Source: Cellvibrionales bacterium UBA3090
GTDB taxonomy: Bacteria; Pseudomonadota; Gammaproteobacteria; Pseudomonadales; Porticoccaceae
Direction of reading: 5' to 3'
NCBI GenBank assembly: GCA_002367235.1
Contig: DFBC01000132.1
Location: 1 to 23,473, forward strand
DNA length: 23,473 bases
Shown: positions 7,167 to 15,239 of the stretch, piece by piece
How the letters are laid out: each line of letters opens with the position of its first letter
Numbering within the stretch: the first letter of the stretch is position 1
Made by a program: the position numbers and the translations under genes
Notes under the pieces: model-generated
What the model saw: only the letters and a program-made list of their open reading frames with translations
Told to the model about the DNA's origin: nothing
Databases searched by the model: none

Positions 7167-7283
7167 GGTGATGTGTTCTCATGAATGCGCTTGAGGGCGC
7201 TGGAAAATAATAAGGTCGCGAATTCTACCAGAGTTTCATTGGCCCGTATGAACCGGTTCTGTCACTGTTCAGAATGCATTCGC

Positions 7284-7314
7284 TTGACTAGACTCTAGGT
7301 TGAGGGTTTATAGT
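7284..7314 (+). promoter_or_regulatory. MerR-family-type promoter of the cus operon (19-bp spacer)
   Basis: The -35 TTGACT (7284-7289) and -10 TATAGT (7309-7314) are 19 bp apart, two more than optimal and typical of promoters activated by MerR-family regulators through DNA untwisting. The spacer holds an imperfect dyad (ACTCTAGGTTGAGGGT, pairing AC.CT with AG.GT). The right half, GAGGGTTTA, resembles the E. coli copA CueR box as I remember it. It lies just upstream of the small membrane protein gene and the efflux operon, and the likely activator is encoded at 13632. Confidence 0.65.
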
Positions 7315-7333
7315 GACGATTGTGAAGAAAATC

Positions 7334-7768
7334 ATGGCTAAAAATAGTTCTCTGATCGCCTTACTGTTAGTCGGGTGGCTATTGCTCTGCGCCTTGATGC
7401 CGTTGTTAATGGTTGATCTGGACGTGGGCATGGGCATGGGCAGAGAAGAAACGTCTCTGATCCATAGCCACCATGCTATTTCAAACGATGGCATATCCAA
7501 TCACAGCGCTACAAATAACGCTGACTTGATGACAATGGGTAATAGCTCAGGCATCGACCAGCATTGCTGTGATGTTCTGGATGGTGATGTGTTGGTAACC
7601 CCAAATCAATTCGCCGACTTGTTTGCTGATGTGCTCCTTCTTGCTGCGGTGTGTAGTTTCTTCCTGCTGTGGGGAAGGGCGATAAAACGCACCAATACTT
7701 ACTTTTATTTCTTTATTCCTCCTTCCGGTCCCCCTCTCCACCAACGGCTTTGTGTCTGGCTGGATTAA
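7334..7768 (+). CDS. Unrecognised small membrane protein with Met/His/Cys loop, first gene of the cus operon
   Basis: I cannot place this 144-residue protein in a named family. It has a hydrophobic segment at about 7-26, a long polar loop (27-97), a second hydrophobic segment (98-115) followed by RAIKR, and a short tail (PPSGPPLHQRLCVWLD). The loop holds candidate soft-metal ligands: MGMGM-type spacing (M33, M35), H44/H46/H47, M66/M68 and HCC at 77-79. The positive residues after the second segment suggest both ends are cytoplasmic and the loop periplasmic, where a Cu(I)/Ag(I) donor for the pump would act. ATG 7334 is chosen because the MerR-type -10 covers the alternative GTG at 7313. It precedes the outer-membrane factor by 73 bp. 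No CusF is present in the window, so this could fill a similar role, or act in sensing; both are inference. Confidence 0.7.
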   Translation: MAKNSSLIALLLVGWLLLCALMPLLMVDLDVGMGMGREETSLIHSHHAISNDGISNHSATNNADLMTMGNSSGIDQHCCDVLDGDVLVTPNQFADLFADVLLLAAVCSFFLLWGRAIKRTNTYFYFFIPPSGPPLHQRLCVWLD

Positions 7769-7793
7769 TTAACCTGTAGTTTCTCACCGTAAC

Positions 7794-7811
7794 TGATCTG
7801 TAAGCAGATCA
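7794..7811 (+). repeat. Short perfect hairpin between the small membrane gene and cusC
   Basis: TGATCTG (7794-7800) and CAGATCA (7805-7811) are exact reverse complements with a 4-nt loop (TAAG). It lies 30 nt before the cusC ATG and lacks a T-run, so it could be an RNA processing or stability element that sets different levels for the first gene and the pump genes. Confidence 0.45.
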
Positions 7812-7841
7812 TGTTTCTCAAATGTTAATTGTGAGTGAGAT

Positions 7842-9113
7842 ATGTACAGGTTAATTGTCGTATTAGGATTTTATATATCCGTCAGTAGCATACAGATGTT
7901 CCTTCCTGCGATGGCTTCGGCTGGTGGGATGACTTTGTCTCAAGCAGAGGCCGTCGCTCTGGCTGAAGACTTGTCTTTGCTGGCCAGAAGTGAGCAGTCA
8001 CTGGCTCTCAGGGAGGAGGCAATCTTTGTTGCCCAGCTGCCGGACCCCACATTGTTTTTGGCCGGAGCCAACCTTCCCGTAGACAGCTGGGAGCTGGATC
8101 AGGAGCCGATGACCCAACTTAAACTGGGGGTTCGGCAAACGTTCCCTGCTGGTGATACCCGCTCGTTGCGCAGCAAAAAGATTACCGAGCAATCATGGCA
8201 GATTGATGCAGAGAGGCAGGATGCTGCTCTTAGGCTTCGCCAGCAGTTAAGACAGCATTGGCTTTCTCTTTCGGGATGGTCTCAGCAAGCACAATTATTG
8301 AGCCACTACAGGCCGGTTTTTGAGGAGTTGGTGGACGTCACCCTGTCCTACTACAAGGTGGGTAAAAAGCATCAGCAGGATTATTTGCGTGCCCAGTTAT
8401 TGCTAGGGCAATTGGATAATCGGTTGATTAATGCTGAGCGTATGATGAATGAAGAGCGATCCATGCTCTCCAAGTGGTTGGGTGAGGAGGCTTACGGTGA
8501 GTTGATACTATCATGGCCCGAAACCTGGTCTGCCCCTGGTAGCGAACAACTCGATCTTAATCACCCTCGATTGGTGTCAAGTCACTATCAGGTTGAGCAG
8601 CAGTCTACAGCCGTTGACCTGGCGGCAGAACGTTATAAGCCAAACTGGGGTTTGGAAATGAGTTACGGGCATCGCGAGGCGGATGATTTTGGCGGGGACC
8701 GGTTGTCAGACTTCTTTTCCGCCATGGTCACCGTTGATTTGCCGCTGTTTACAGCCAACCGACAGGATCGCCAGTTCAGGGCAGAACAGCACCGGTTGGA
8801 GGCCAGCCGAGTTACCCGGGCCGATTTGATCGTGCAAATGAATACGTTGTTGGCTGCCAACATAGCTGACATAAAGCATATAGATCGTAGTGTGCAGTTT
8901 TATCGACAGCAGCTTTTGCTGCTGGGTGAGCAGCAGGCGGAGGCTTCACTGCAGGCTTACCAGTCAGATGCTGCCGATTTTTCCGATGTTCTTCAGGCTT
9001 CCAGCCTCAGGTTGGAGCTTGAACTTGACTATCAGAAAACACTACAGCGTTATTACCAGTCACTGGCTGACATTTATTACCTGTTGCCGGGTGAGGACTA
9101 CTCTCATGAATAA
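7842..9113 (+). CDS. cusC: Outer-membrane factor of Cu/Ag RND efflux pump (TolC family, CusC role)
   Basis: TolC-family channel that carries metal ions across the outer membrane for the pump encoded next. The 423-residue protein starts with a signal peptide (about 1-27, ending near PAMASA), then MTLSQAEAVALAED, the typical first helix of outer-membrane factors. Long helical stretches with QLLSHYRPVFEELVDVTLSYYKVGKK and a repeat of this architecture near the C-terminus (AYQSDAADFSDVLQASSLRLELELDYQKTL) match the duplicated TolC fold. There is no lipobox cysteine after the signal sequence, unlike E. coli CusC, which is lipid-anchored. ATG 7842 has GAGTGAG just upstream. The gene overlaps the next by 8 nt (ATGAATAA), so translation is coupled. 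The exact subfamily name is less certain than the role. Confidence 0.88.
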   Translation: MYRLIVVLGFYISVSSIQMFLPAMASAGGMTLSQAEAVALAEDLSLLARSEQSLALREEAIFVAQLPDPTLFLAGANLPVDSWELDQEPMTQLKLGVRQTFPAGDTRSLRSKKITEQSWQIDAERQDAALRLRQQLRQHWLSLSGWSQQAQLLSHYRPVFEELVDVTLSYYKVGKKHQQDYLRAQLLLGQLDNRLINAERMMNEERSMLSKWLGEEAYGELILSWPETWSAPGSEQLDLNHPRLVSSHYQVEQQSTAVDLAAERYKPNWGLEMSYGHREADDFGGDRLSDFFSAMVTVDLPLFTANRQDRQFRAEQHRLEASRVTRADLIVQMNTLLAANIADIKHIDRSVQFYRQQLLLLGEQQAEASLQAYQSDAADFSDVLQASSLRLELELDYQKTLQRYYQSLADIYYLLPGEDYSHE

Positions 9114-10326
9114 GGTTTTTTCGGTTGTTTTATTGGGCTTATTGCTGCTGGTGGTTAGTTCGGCCAGTTATTGGCTGGGTGGCGGTTTCGAAAAAAATAG
9201 CATGCCAAAAATATCACAGGAGGAGAAACAGCCCAGCTATTGGGTGGCTCCGATGGATCCAAATTATCGCCGCGACCAACCGGGAAAGTCTCCGATGGGT
9301 ATGGCGTTAGTCCCGGTTTATGAATCCAGCGAGGGTGAAGTCAGAATCTCACCGTCGGTAGAACATAATTTGGGGGTGCGCACTGGCGAGGTCACACTGG
9401 GTCCAATGGTTCAGCATATTGATACCGTGGGCTATGTTCAGCTGGATGAAGAGAAACTGAGCCATATTCACACTCGGGTTGATGGCTGGATTGAAACCTT
9501 GGCGGTGTCCAGTGTGGGTGATTCGGTAAAGCAGGGCGAGATGATTTTTGAGCTGTATTCACCCGCATTGGTGAATGCACAGGAGGAGTATCTGCTTGCG
9601 CTGCGTAGTAAAAACACTTTGATGGCTGATGCATCGCGACAACGGCTTGAAGCGCTGGGCTTGGATGAGTCCGTGGTGGCTACATTGCGGTCGACTAACA
9701 AGGTGTCCCAGCGTGTTGCATTTCTAGCCCCCAGCGACGGTATTCTTACGAGTCTGAATGTGCGTGAGGGTATGTTTGTTAATCCATCTCTCGAGGTCGT
9801 GGCCATCGGCCAGCTGGATAGTATTTGGGTGATCGCAGAGGTTTTCGAACGTCAAGCGGGATGGCTGGCCCCTGGTCAAAAAGTCACTATGTCAGTGGCA
9901 AGTTATCCGGGTGAGGTATGGCATGGGGCGGTGGAGTATATCTATCCCGAGCTTGATGCCATGACCAGAACCTCTCAAGTGCGGATTCGCTTTGACAATG
10001 CCGACGAGAGGTTAAAGCCCAATATGTACGCACAACTTAGAATTGAGGCGGGAAATGCGGAGCCGCACCTATCTGTTCCTGCAGAAGCAGTTATTAGAGG
10101 TGCATCTGTTGGAGGCGAGTCCCGAGATCGCGTGGTCGTGCGTATTAACGAGGGCACTTATCGATCCGTCGGGGTTAAAACCGGCATGGAAAGTGCCGGA
10201 AGAATCGAAGTGATCGAAGGCCTTAATGAACGTGATGTTGTGGTTATTTCCGGTCAGTTTTTAATCGACTCTGAGTCAAACATTGAAGCAGAAGCGAAAC
10301 GTATGAGTGATCCTGCCAATGATTAA
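9106..10326 (+). CDS. cusB: Periplasmic adaptor of Cu(I)/Ag(I) RND efflux pump, CusB
   Basis: Membrane-fusion protein linking the inner-membrane pump to the outer-membrane factor and delivering metal. The 406 residues match E. coli CusB (407). An N-terminal membrane anchor or signal (about 4-22, VFSVVLLGLLLLVVSSA) is followed by a metal-binding segment YWVAPMDPN...SPMGMALVP, with M50, M64 and M66 matching the Cu(I)/Ag(I) ligands M49, M64 and M66 of E. coli CusB. The barrel-sandwich (lipoyl) part around IHTRVDGWIETLAV and VAFLAPSDGILTSL, the helical hairpin, and the beta-barrel and membrane-proximal parts to the C-terminus follow in order. ATG 9106 overlaps the end of cusC by 8 nt; longer in-frame starts inside cusC are not credible. 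Its own stop overlaps cusA by 8 nt in the same way. Confidence 0.95.
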   Translation: MNKVFSVVLLGLLLLVVSSASYWLGGGFEKNSMPKISQEEKQPSYWVAPMDPNYRRDQPGKSPMGMALVPVYESSEGEVRISPSVEHNLGVRTGEVTLGPMVQHIDTVGYVQLDEEKLSHIHTRVDGWIETLAVSSVGDSVKQGEMIFELYSPALVNAQEEYLLALRSKNTLMADASRQRLEALGLDESVVATLRSTNKVSQRVAFLAPSDGILTSLNVREGMFVNPSLEVVAIGQLDSIWVIAEVFERQAGWLAPGQKVTMSVASYPGEVWHGAVEYIYPELDAMTRTSQVRIRFDNADERLKPNMYAQLRIEAGNAEPHLSVPAEAVIRGASVGGESRDRVVVRINEGTYRSVGVKTGMESAGRIEVIEGLNERDVVVISGQFLIDSESNIEAEAKRMSDPAND

Positions 10327-13300
10327 TCGAATTATTCACTGGTCATTAGAAAACCCGGCATTAGTGCTGTTATTGTCGCTGGTATTGACTGTGGCTGGGG
10401 TGTATTCCCTGCGGCTGACTCCCGTGGATGCCATTCCTGATTTGTCCGATGTCCAAGTCATTATCAAGACACAATTCCCCGGTCAGTCCCCCCAAGTGGT
10501 GCAGGACCAGGTGACCTACCCTTTAACCACCGCAATGTTATCTGTGCCCAAAGCGGTAACCGTGAGGGGCTATTCTTTTTTTGGCGATTCCTACGTCTAT
10601 GTGATTTTTGAGGATGGTACTGATCTTTATTGGGCCCGGTCTAGAGTGCTTGAGTATTTGAGTCAGGTGGCGGGGGATATGCCCACTGGTGCCAAACCAC
10701 AATTGGGCCCGGATGCTACCGGTGTTGGTTGGATTTATTCCTATGCGTTGGTAGACCGGAGCGGCAGGCATGATCTGGCTCAGTTGCGAAGCTTGCAGGA
10801 CTGGTTTCTCAAATATGAGTTGCAGACAGTGCCCGGGGTTTCTGAGATAGCCACGGTGGGTGGCATGGTTAAGCAGTATCAGGTGGTCGTCGACCCCAGT
10901 AAGTTACAGGCTTATGGTATACCGCTGGTGCATATTCAAAATGCCATACGCCGTGCGAATCAGGAGGTGGGGGCCTCGGTGGTTGAATTGGCCGAAGCGG
11001 AATATATGGTTCGGGCCAGCGGGTATTTGCAGGGTGTTGACGATCTTTCAAACATCCCGTTGGGCCTCAACGACAGCGGGACACCCTTAATGTTGGCGGA
11101 TGTGGCCGACATTACCGTTGGCCCTCAATTACGGCGTGGAATCGCTGAATTCAACGGTGAAGGTGAAGTGGTTGGCGGTATTGTGGTGATGCGTCATGGC
11201 GAGAGCGCCCAAAAAACCATTGAAGGGATCAAGCGAAAACTTGAGGCTTTGAAGTCTAGCCTGCCCAGAGGGGTCGAAGTGGTTACCACCTACGATCGCT
11301 CTTCGCTCATCAACAGGGCGACGACTAACCTGTACGAAAAACTGATTGAAGAATTTATTGCAGTGACGCTCATCTGCGCGCTGTTTTTGTTTCATTTTCG
11401 CTCGGCATTGGTCGTCATTGTCAGTTTGCCGGTGGGGATGCTGGCAGCGTTCGTGGTGATGTATCAGCAAGGGTTAAACGCCAACATTATGTCACTGGGT
11501 GGCATTGCGATTGCCATTGGAGCCATGGTCGATGGTGCCATTGTGATGATCGAAAATGTGCACAAGCATTTTGAAGCGGATGGGGATAAGGGAACAGATC
11601 GATGGTCGCTGGTTCGGGACGCGGCAATGGAGGTGGGCAAGCCGCTCTTTTTCTCGTTGCTGATTATTACCATGAGTTTTCTGCCCGTCTTTGCTCTGGA
11701 GGCACAGGAAGGTAAATTGTTTGCTCCTTTGGCATTTACCAAAACCTATGCAATGGCCGCCGCAGCGGGGTTGTCAGTGTCTCTGGTACCGGTATTGATG
11801 GGGTACTTTATTCGTGGTCGGGTGATGCCTGAGCAGCGCAATCCACTAAACCGCGTATTGGCTAAGATCTATCGGCCAATTATTGAGCTGGTGTTGACTC
11901 ATCCCAAACGGGTGCTTTTAGGTGCATTTATTTTACTGGTACTAGGAGTTTGGCCAGCCTCTCAATTGGGTAGCGAATTTATGCCACCGCTGGATGAGGG
12001 TGACTTGATGTATATGCCAACGACTTATGCGGGGATCTCTATTGGTAAGGCGCGGCAGTTACTACAACAAACAGACAAGCTGATTCGTACTGTCCCCGAG
12101 GTTGAAACGGTGTTTGGTAAGGTGGGTCGTGCTGAAACAGCTACGGATCCGGCACCGTTGACCATGATAGAAACCGTTGTTCAGCTAAAACCCCGCGATC
12201 AATGGCGACCCGGGTTGACCAGAGCGGAGCTGCGTCGGGAATTGGATAGCCTGATTCAATTTCCCGGCCTGACGAATGCCTGGGTGATGCCTATCAAGAC
12301 CCGCATCGATATGTTGGCTACGGGGATTAAAACGCCCGTAGGTATTAAAGTGTCAGGGGCAGACTTGGCCATTATCGAGCGCATAGGAAAGCAATTAGAG
12401 TCTGTTTTGCCCCAAGTTGAGGGGACGGCTTCCGTTTATTCAGAACGTGTGGCTGGTGGTCGTTATATTAAGATCGACATCGATCGAAAGTTGGCGGCTC
12501 GGTATGGTTTGAATATTGACGATGTGCAGGCGGTCGTGCGAACGGCTATTGGTGGAATGAATGTGACGGAAACCGTTGAGGGCTTGGAGCGCTATCCTGT
12601 GAATTTGCGTTACCCCCAGAGCTATCGTGATTCAGTCGGTCAGCTTCAGGTCTTGCCCTTGGTGACCAAGAATAACCAGCGTATTGCCTTGGCTGACGTT
12701 GCAAAGGTTTATGTTGCCGACGGACCTCCGGCAATCAAGAGTGAAAATGCCCGGCTTAACGGGTGGACCTTTGTGGATATTAGCGGCCGGGATTTAGGTT
12801 CCTATGTGAAAGAAGGGCAGCGCGTTGTACGAGAACAGATCACCCTTCCTTCAGGCTATTCAATTAATTGGTCGGGGCAGTATGAATACTTGCAGAGAGC
12901 TCAGAAGCGGATGGCGACAGTTATTCCACTAACACTGATCATTATTGCGATGCTCCTCTATCTCAATTTTAGACGTATCTTCGAAGTGATCGTTATTATG
13001 GGTACAGTCCCTTTTGCGTTGATTGGCGGTTTTTGGCTGATGTTTTTGTTAGATTACGATCTATCCATTGCCTCGGGCGTTGGATTTATTGCTCTTGCCG
13101 GGGTTGCGGTAGAAATTGCCGTGTTGATGCTGGTTTATCTCAATCAATCTCACATGGCAATGAATCATCGATTGAGATCAGCGGGCCGGGTTGCCTGCTA
13201 TCAGGATGTAAAACAGGCCGTGTTTGATGGCGCGAGGCAGCGCGTTAGACCGATCATGATGACGTTTTCTGCCATTGTTGCCGGGTTGGTGCCGATTATG

Positions 13301-13444
13301 CTGGGAACTGGAACGGGCTCAGAAGTGATGCAGCGTATTGCTGGGCCAATGATTGGTGGGATGCTTTCAATGTTGGTGTTAACACTACTCGTCATTCCGG
13401 CCATTTACCTTGTTTGGAATACTCGAGGGTTGGCCAATAGGTGA
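10319..13444 (+). CDS. cusA: Cu(I)/Ag(I) RND efflux transporter CusA
   Basis: Proton-driven inner-membrane pump of the heavy-metal RND family. The 1041 residues follow E. coli CusA (1047) throughout, starting MINRIIHWSLENPALVLL and with TPVDAIPDLSDVQVIIKT. The methionine triad that binds Cu(I)/Ag(I) is intact: M566 (GDLMYMPTT), M616 (APLTMIETV) and M665 (RIDMLATGI), corresponding to E. coli M573, M623 and M672. The proton-relay Asp is D405 in GAMVDGAIVMIEN, the same number as in E. coli. These residues separate it from the divalent Zn/Co/Cd pumps (CzcA). Twelve membrane segments are expected; two large periplasmic loops are visible. ATG 10319 overlaps cusB by 8 nt; a GTG at 10307 is a less likely start. 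It is the last gene of the operon. Confidence 0.97.
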   Translation: MINRIIHWSLENPALVLLLSLVLTVAGVYSLRLTPVDAIPDLSDVQVIIKTQFPGQSPQVVQDQVTYPLTTAMLSVPKAVTVRGYSFFGDSYVYVIFEDGTDLYWARSRVLEYLSQVAGDMPTGAKPQLGPDATGVGWIYSYALVDRSGRHDLAQLRSLQDWFLKYELQTVPGVSEIATVGGMVKQYQVVVDPSKLQAYGIPLVHIQNAIRRANQEVGASVVELAEAEYMVRASGYLQGVDDLSNIPLGLNDSGTPLMLADVADITVGPQLRRGIAEFNGEGEVVGGIVVMRHGESAQKTIEGIKRKLEALKSSLPRGVEVVTTYDRSSLINRATTNLYEKLIEEFIAVTLICALFLFHFRSALVVIVSLPVGMLAAFVVMYQQGLNANIMSLGGIAIAIGAMVDGAIVMIENVHKHFEADGDKGTDRWSLVRDAAMEVGKPLFFSLLIITMSFLPVFALEAQEGKLFAPLAFTKTYAMAAAAGLSVSLVPVLMGYFIRGRVMPEQRNPLNRVLAKIYRPIIELVLTHPKRVLLGAFILLVLGVWPASQLGSEFMPPLDEGDLMYMPTTYAGISIGKARQLLQQTDKLIRTVPEVETVFGKVGRAETATDPAPLTMIETVVQLKPRDQWRPGLTRAELRRELDSLIQFPGLTNAWVMPIKTRIDMLATGIKTPVGIKVSGADLAIIERIGKQLESVLPQVEGTASVYSERVAGGRYIKIDIDRKLAARYGLNIDDVQAVVRTAIGGMNVTETVEGLERYPVNLRYPQSYRDSVGQLQVLPLVTKNNQRIALADVAKVYVADGPPAIKSENARLNGWTFVDISGRDLGSYVKEGQRVVREQITLPSGYSINWSGQYEYLQRAQKRMATVIPLTLIIIAMLLYLNFRRIFEVIVIMGTVPFALIGGFWLMFLLDYDLSIASGVGFIALAGVAVEIAVLMLVYLNQSHMAMNHRLRSAGRVACYQDVKQAVFDGARQRVRPIMMTFSAIVAGLVPIMLGTGTGSEVMQRIAGPMIGGMLSMLVLTLLVIPAIYLVWNTRGLANR

Positions 13445-13570
13445 GTGTATAAGTTGAATCCACACACTGTAATTGTAGTTGGCGCCGAGTTGGGTCGTTG
13501 TCTAATTGAAGGCCTAACTGTTGGTCTCTTGATGCATGGCAGGTTCCGCTGAATAAACATGGGTGATGGC

Positions 13571-13601
13571 TTGACCCTCTAGTTACTCTAAGGCGTACAT
13601 T
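13571..13601 (+). promoter_or_regulatory. MerR-family-type promoter of the merR-permease operon (19-bp spacer)
   Basis: The -35 TTGACC (13571-13576) and -10 TACATT (13596-13601) are separated by 19 bp, the MerR-type spacing. The spacer shows a dyad, CC.T..AGT-T-ACT..A.GG. Aligned by eye with the E. coli copA promoter from memory, TTGACC, TC, TT, CT and AAGG fall in matching places. It points at the cueR-like gene 31 bp downstream, so the regulator probably controls itself. Confidence 0.65.
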
Positions 13602-13631
13602 AAAGGTAGCCGAGAGAAAAGGAGGTGCCCA

Positions 13632-14027
13632 ATGAAAATAGGTGATGTTGCCAGGAAGGTGGGATTGGATGTCAAAACCATTCGCTATTATGAAAATATT
13701 GGGTTGGTCGATTCTCCACCCAGAAGCGAAAATGGCTACCGTGATTATTCTGAGCGAGGGGTTCGACAGCTTACCTTTTTACGCCATGCCAGACAGTTTG
13801 GTTTCTCTATCAATGAATGCCGGGAACTATTAGCATTGTGGGCAGACCCTAGTCGTCGGAGTTCTGAGTTATGTAGTTTGGTTGCAGAAAAAGTTCAGGA
13901 TATAGATGCTCACATCGATGAATTGATAGCCATGAAAAAAGTACTCACTGAATTATTAATTGATTGCCCAAATGATGATCCTGACTGTGACATAATCACC
14001 AGGTGGACAACTAAGTCGGAGCTGTAA
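13632..14027 (+). CDS. cueR: MerR-family regulator, CueR-like Cu(I)/Ag(I) sensor
   Basis: A 131-residue MerR-family activator. The N-terminal winged helix reads MKIGDVARKVGLDVKTIRYYENIGLV...RSENGYRDYS, typical of the metal-sensing branch. A dimerisation helix (about 80-110) follows. The metal loop has C112 and C119 (CPNDDPDC); E. coli CueR uses C112 and C120, so the loop here is one residue shorter. At the position that selects charge it has S77, as in CueR, where zinc, lead and cadmium sensors have Cys; this points to monovalent copper, silver or gold. ATG 13632 has a strong AAGGAGG. It lies 187 bp after cusA behind its own MerR-type promoter, and ends 1 nt before the permease start, so the two genes are coupled. 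The metal call is an inference from residues and context. Confidence 0.85.
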   Translation: MKIGDVARKVGLDVKTIRYYENIGLVDSPPRSENGYRDYSERGVRQLTFLRHARQFGFSINECRELLALWADPSRRSSELCSLVAEKVQDIDAHIDELIAMKKVLTELLIDCPNDDPDCDIITRWTTKSEL

Positions 14028-14028
14028 A

Positions 14029-15156
14029 GTGGGTAATTGCTGTAATAAAACCCCAAAAATGAAGTCTGAAGAGGAGGTTGGCGCCAAGCCGGTTTCTGGG
14101 TGCTGTGCACCAAAGGCCGATGATTCCGGATGTCATTCACAAAAGCAGCGGCCCGATTATCTTTTGTGGATATCCGGGCTTATTGTGCTGTTTTGTTATG
14201 TGCTCTACTGGCTGGTTGACGGGCATCCAGATTTGCCCCAGTGGTTGGTGGTGATGACCTCGGGTGTTTTCGAACTCATCAATCGGATGTGGTGGGGCCT
14301 GTTGGCTGCGGTGATTTTTGTTGGATTGCTGGATCGAATTCCTCGCGATCTGGTGATGTCGGCGCTGGGGCGGGGAGGGACTTTCAAAGGTATTCTTCGA
14401 GCAACATTTGCCGGTGTGTTATTAGATTTATGTAGTCACGGAATTTTGATGGTGGGCACGAAGCTCTATGAGCGAGGTGCTAGTCTGGGGCAGTTGATGG
14501 CCTTTTTGATTGCCAGTCCGTGGAACTCGCTTTCTCTGACAATTATTTTAGTCGCGTTAATTGGCTTAGGCTGGACGCTGGCCTTTGTGTTGTTGTCCAT
14601 GTCTGTGGGCGTTGTGACGGGGCTGGTTTTTGATTATTTGGTATCGAAAGGGCGATTGCCGTCAAATCCCCACCAGTCAGATTCGATAAATGGCGATGGC
14701 ATGGCTCGTCAGCTTGGGCAGTTAGTTAAAACTATTAAAATAACGCCAGCGGGTATCCTGGCGTTATTAAAAGATGGCCTTCGGGATTCCAAAATGGTAT
14801 TTCGCTGGTTGTTTTTTGGCATCGTGCTGGCTACAGCCATTCGTGCCTTCGTGCCAATGGAGGCCTACCAGGCTTTGTTTGGTCCAACGGTGGCAGGGTT
14901 ATTTCTTACGCTGTTGGCTGCAACGCTGATCGAAGTCTGTTCAGAGGGCTCTACACCCATAGCCGCAGATATTGTGACTCGTGCAGCGGCCCCGGGTAAT
15001 GGCTTTACCTTTTTAATGGCGGGTATTGCCACGGACTACACCGAGATAATGGTGATTCGCGATATGACCAAGTCCTGGAAGATTGCGTTGTTCTTACCCT
15101 TGATCACGGTGCCGCAAATCCTTGTTATTGGGTTGATTTTGAACCAGTTGGGATAA
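14029..15156 (+). CDS. DUF318/ArsP-type permease with Cys-rich N-terminal tail
   Basis: A 375-residue integral membrane protein of the broad 'predicted permease' family (DUF318, PF03773) that includes ArsP. Two halves of about four membrane segments each (about 43-205 and 255-375) flank a hydrophilic linker (about 208-245). Each half has a conserved loop: DLCSHGILMVGTKLYERGA in the first and EVCSEGSTPIAADIVTRAA in the second, as expected for an inverted duplication. The first 40 residues are soluble and carry CC at 4-5, CC at 25-26 and C35-H36, a likely soft-metal site. The GTG start at 14029 is supported by GGAG 7 nt upstream and sits 1 nt after the merR stop. Family members with known function export organoarsenicals; coupling with a CueR-like regulator suggests a copper/silver-related substrate here. 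Substrate is unknown. Confidence 0.8.
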   Translation: MGNCCNKTPKMKSEEEVGAKPVSGCCAPKADDSGCHSQKQRPDYLLWISGLIVLFCYVLYWLVDGHPDLPQWLVVMTSGVFELINRMWWGLLAAVIFVGLLDRIPRDLVMSALGRGGTFKGILRATFAGVLLDLCSHGILMVGTKLYERGASLGQLMAFLIASPWNSLSLTIILVALIGLGWTLAFVLLSMSVGVVTGLVFDYLVSKGRLPSNPHQSDSINGDGMARQLGQLVKTIKITPAGILALLKDGLRDSKMVFRWLFFGIVLATAIRAFVPMEAYQALFGPTVAGLFLTLLAATLIEVCSEGSTPIAADIVTRAAAPGNGFTFLMAGIATDYTEIMVIRDMTKSWKIALFLPLITVPQILVIGLILNQLG

Positions 15157-15239
15157 GTGCTCTATAGATAAGGAGGTAGAGAAGGGCGGCGGATTCCGCT
15201 AGAATTCCGCTCCTGTTCTGGCCTTGGTATAAGCAGTAA

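Noticed and set aside
8890..9105. Upstream in-frame extension of cusB into cusC
   Set aside because: These 72 codons are the out-of-frame reading of the cusC end. The family start and signal anchor begin at 9106, with an 8-nt overlap typical of coupled genes.
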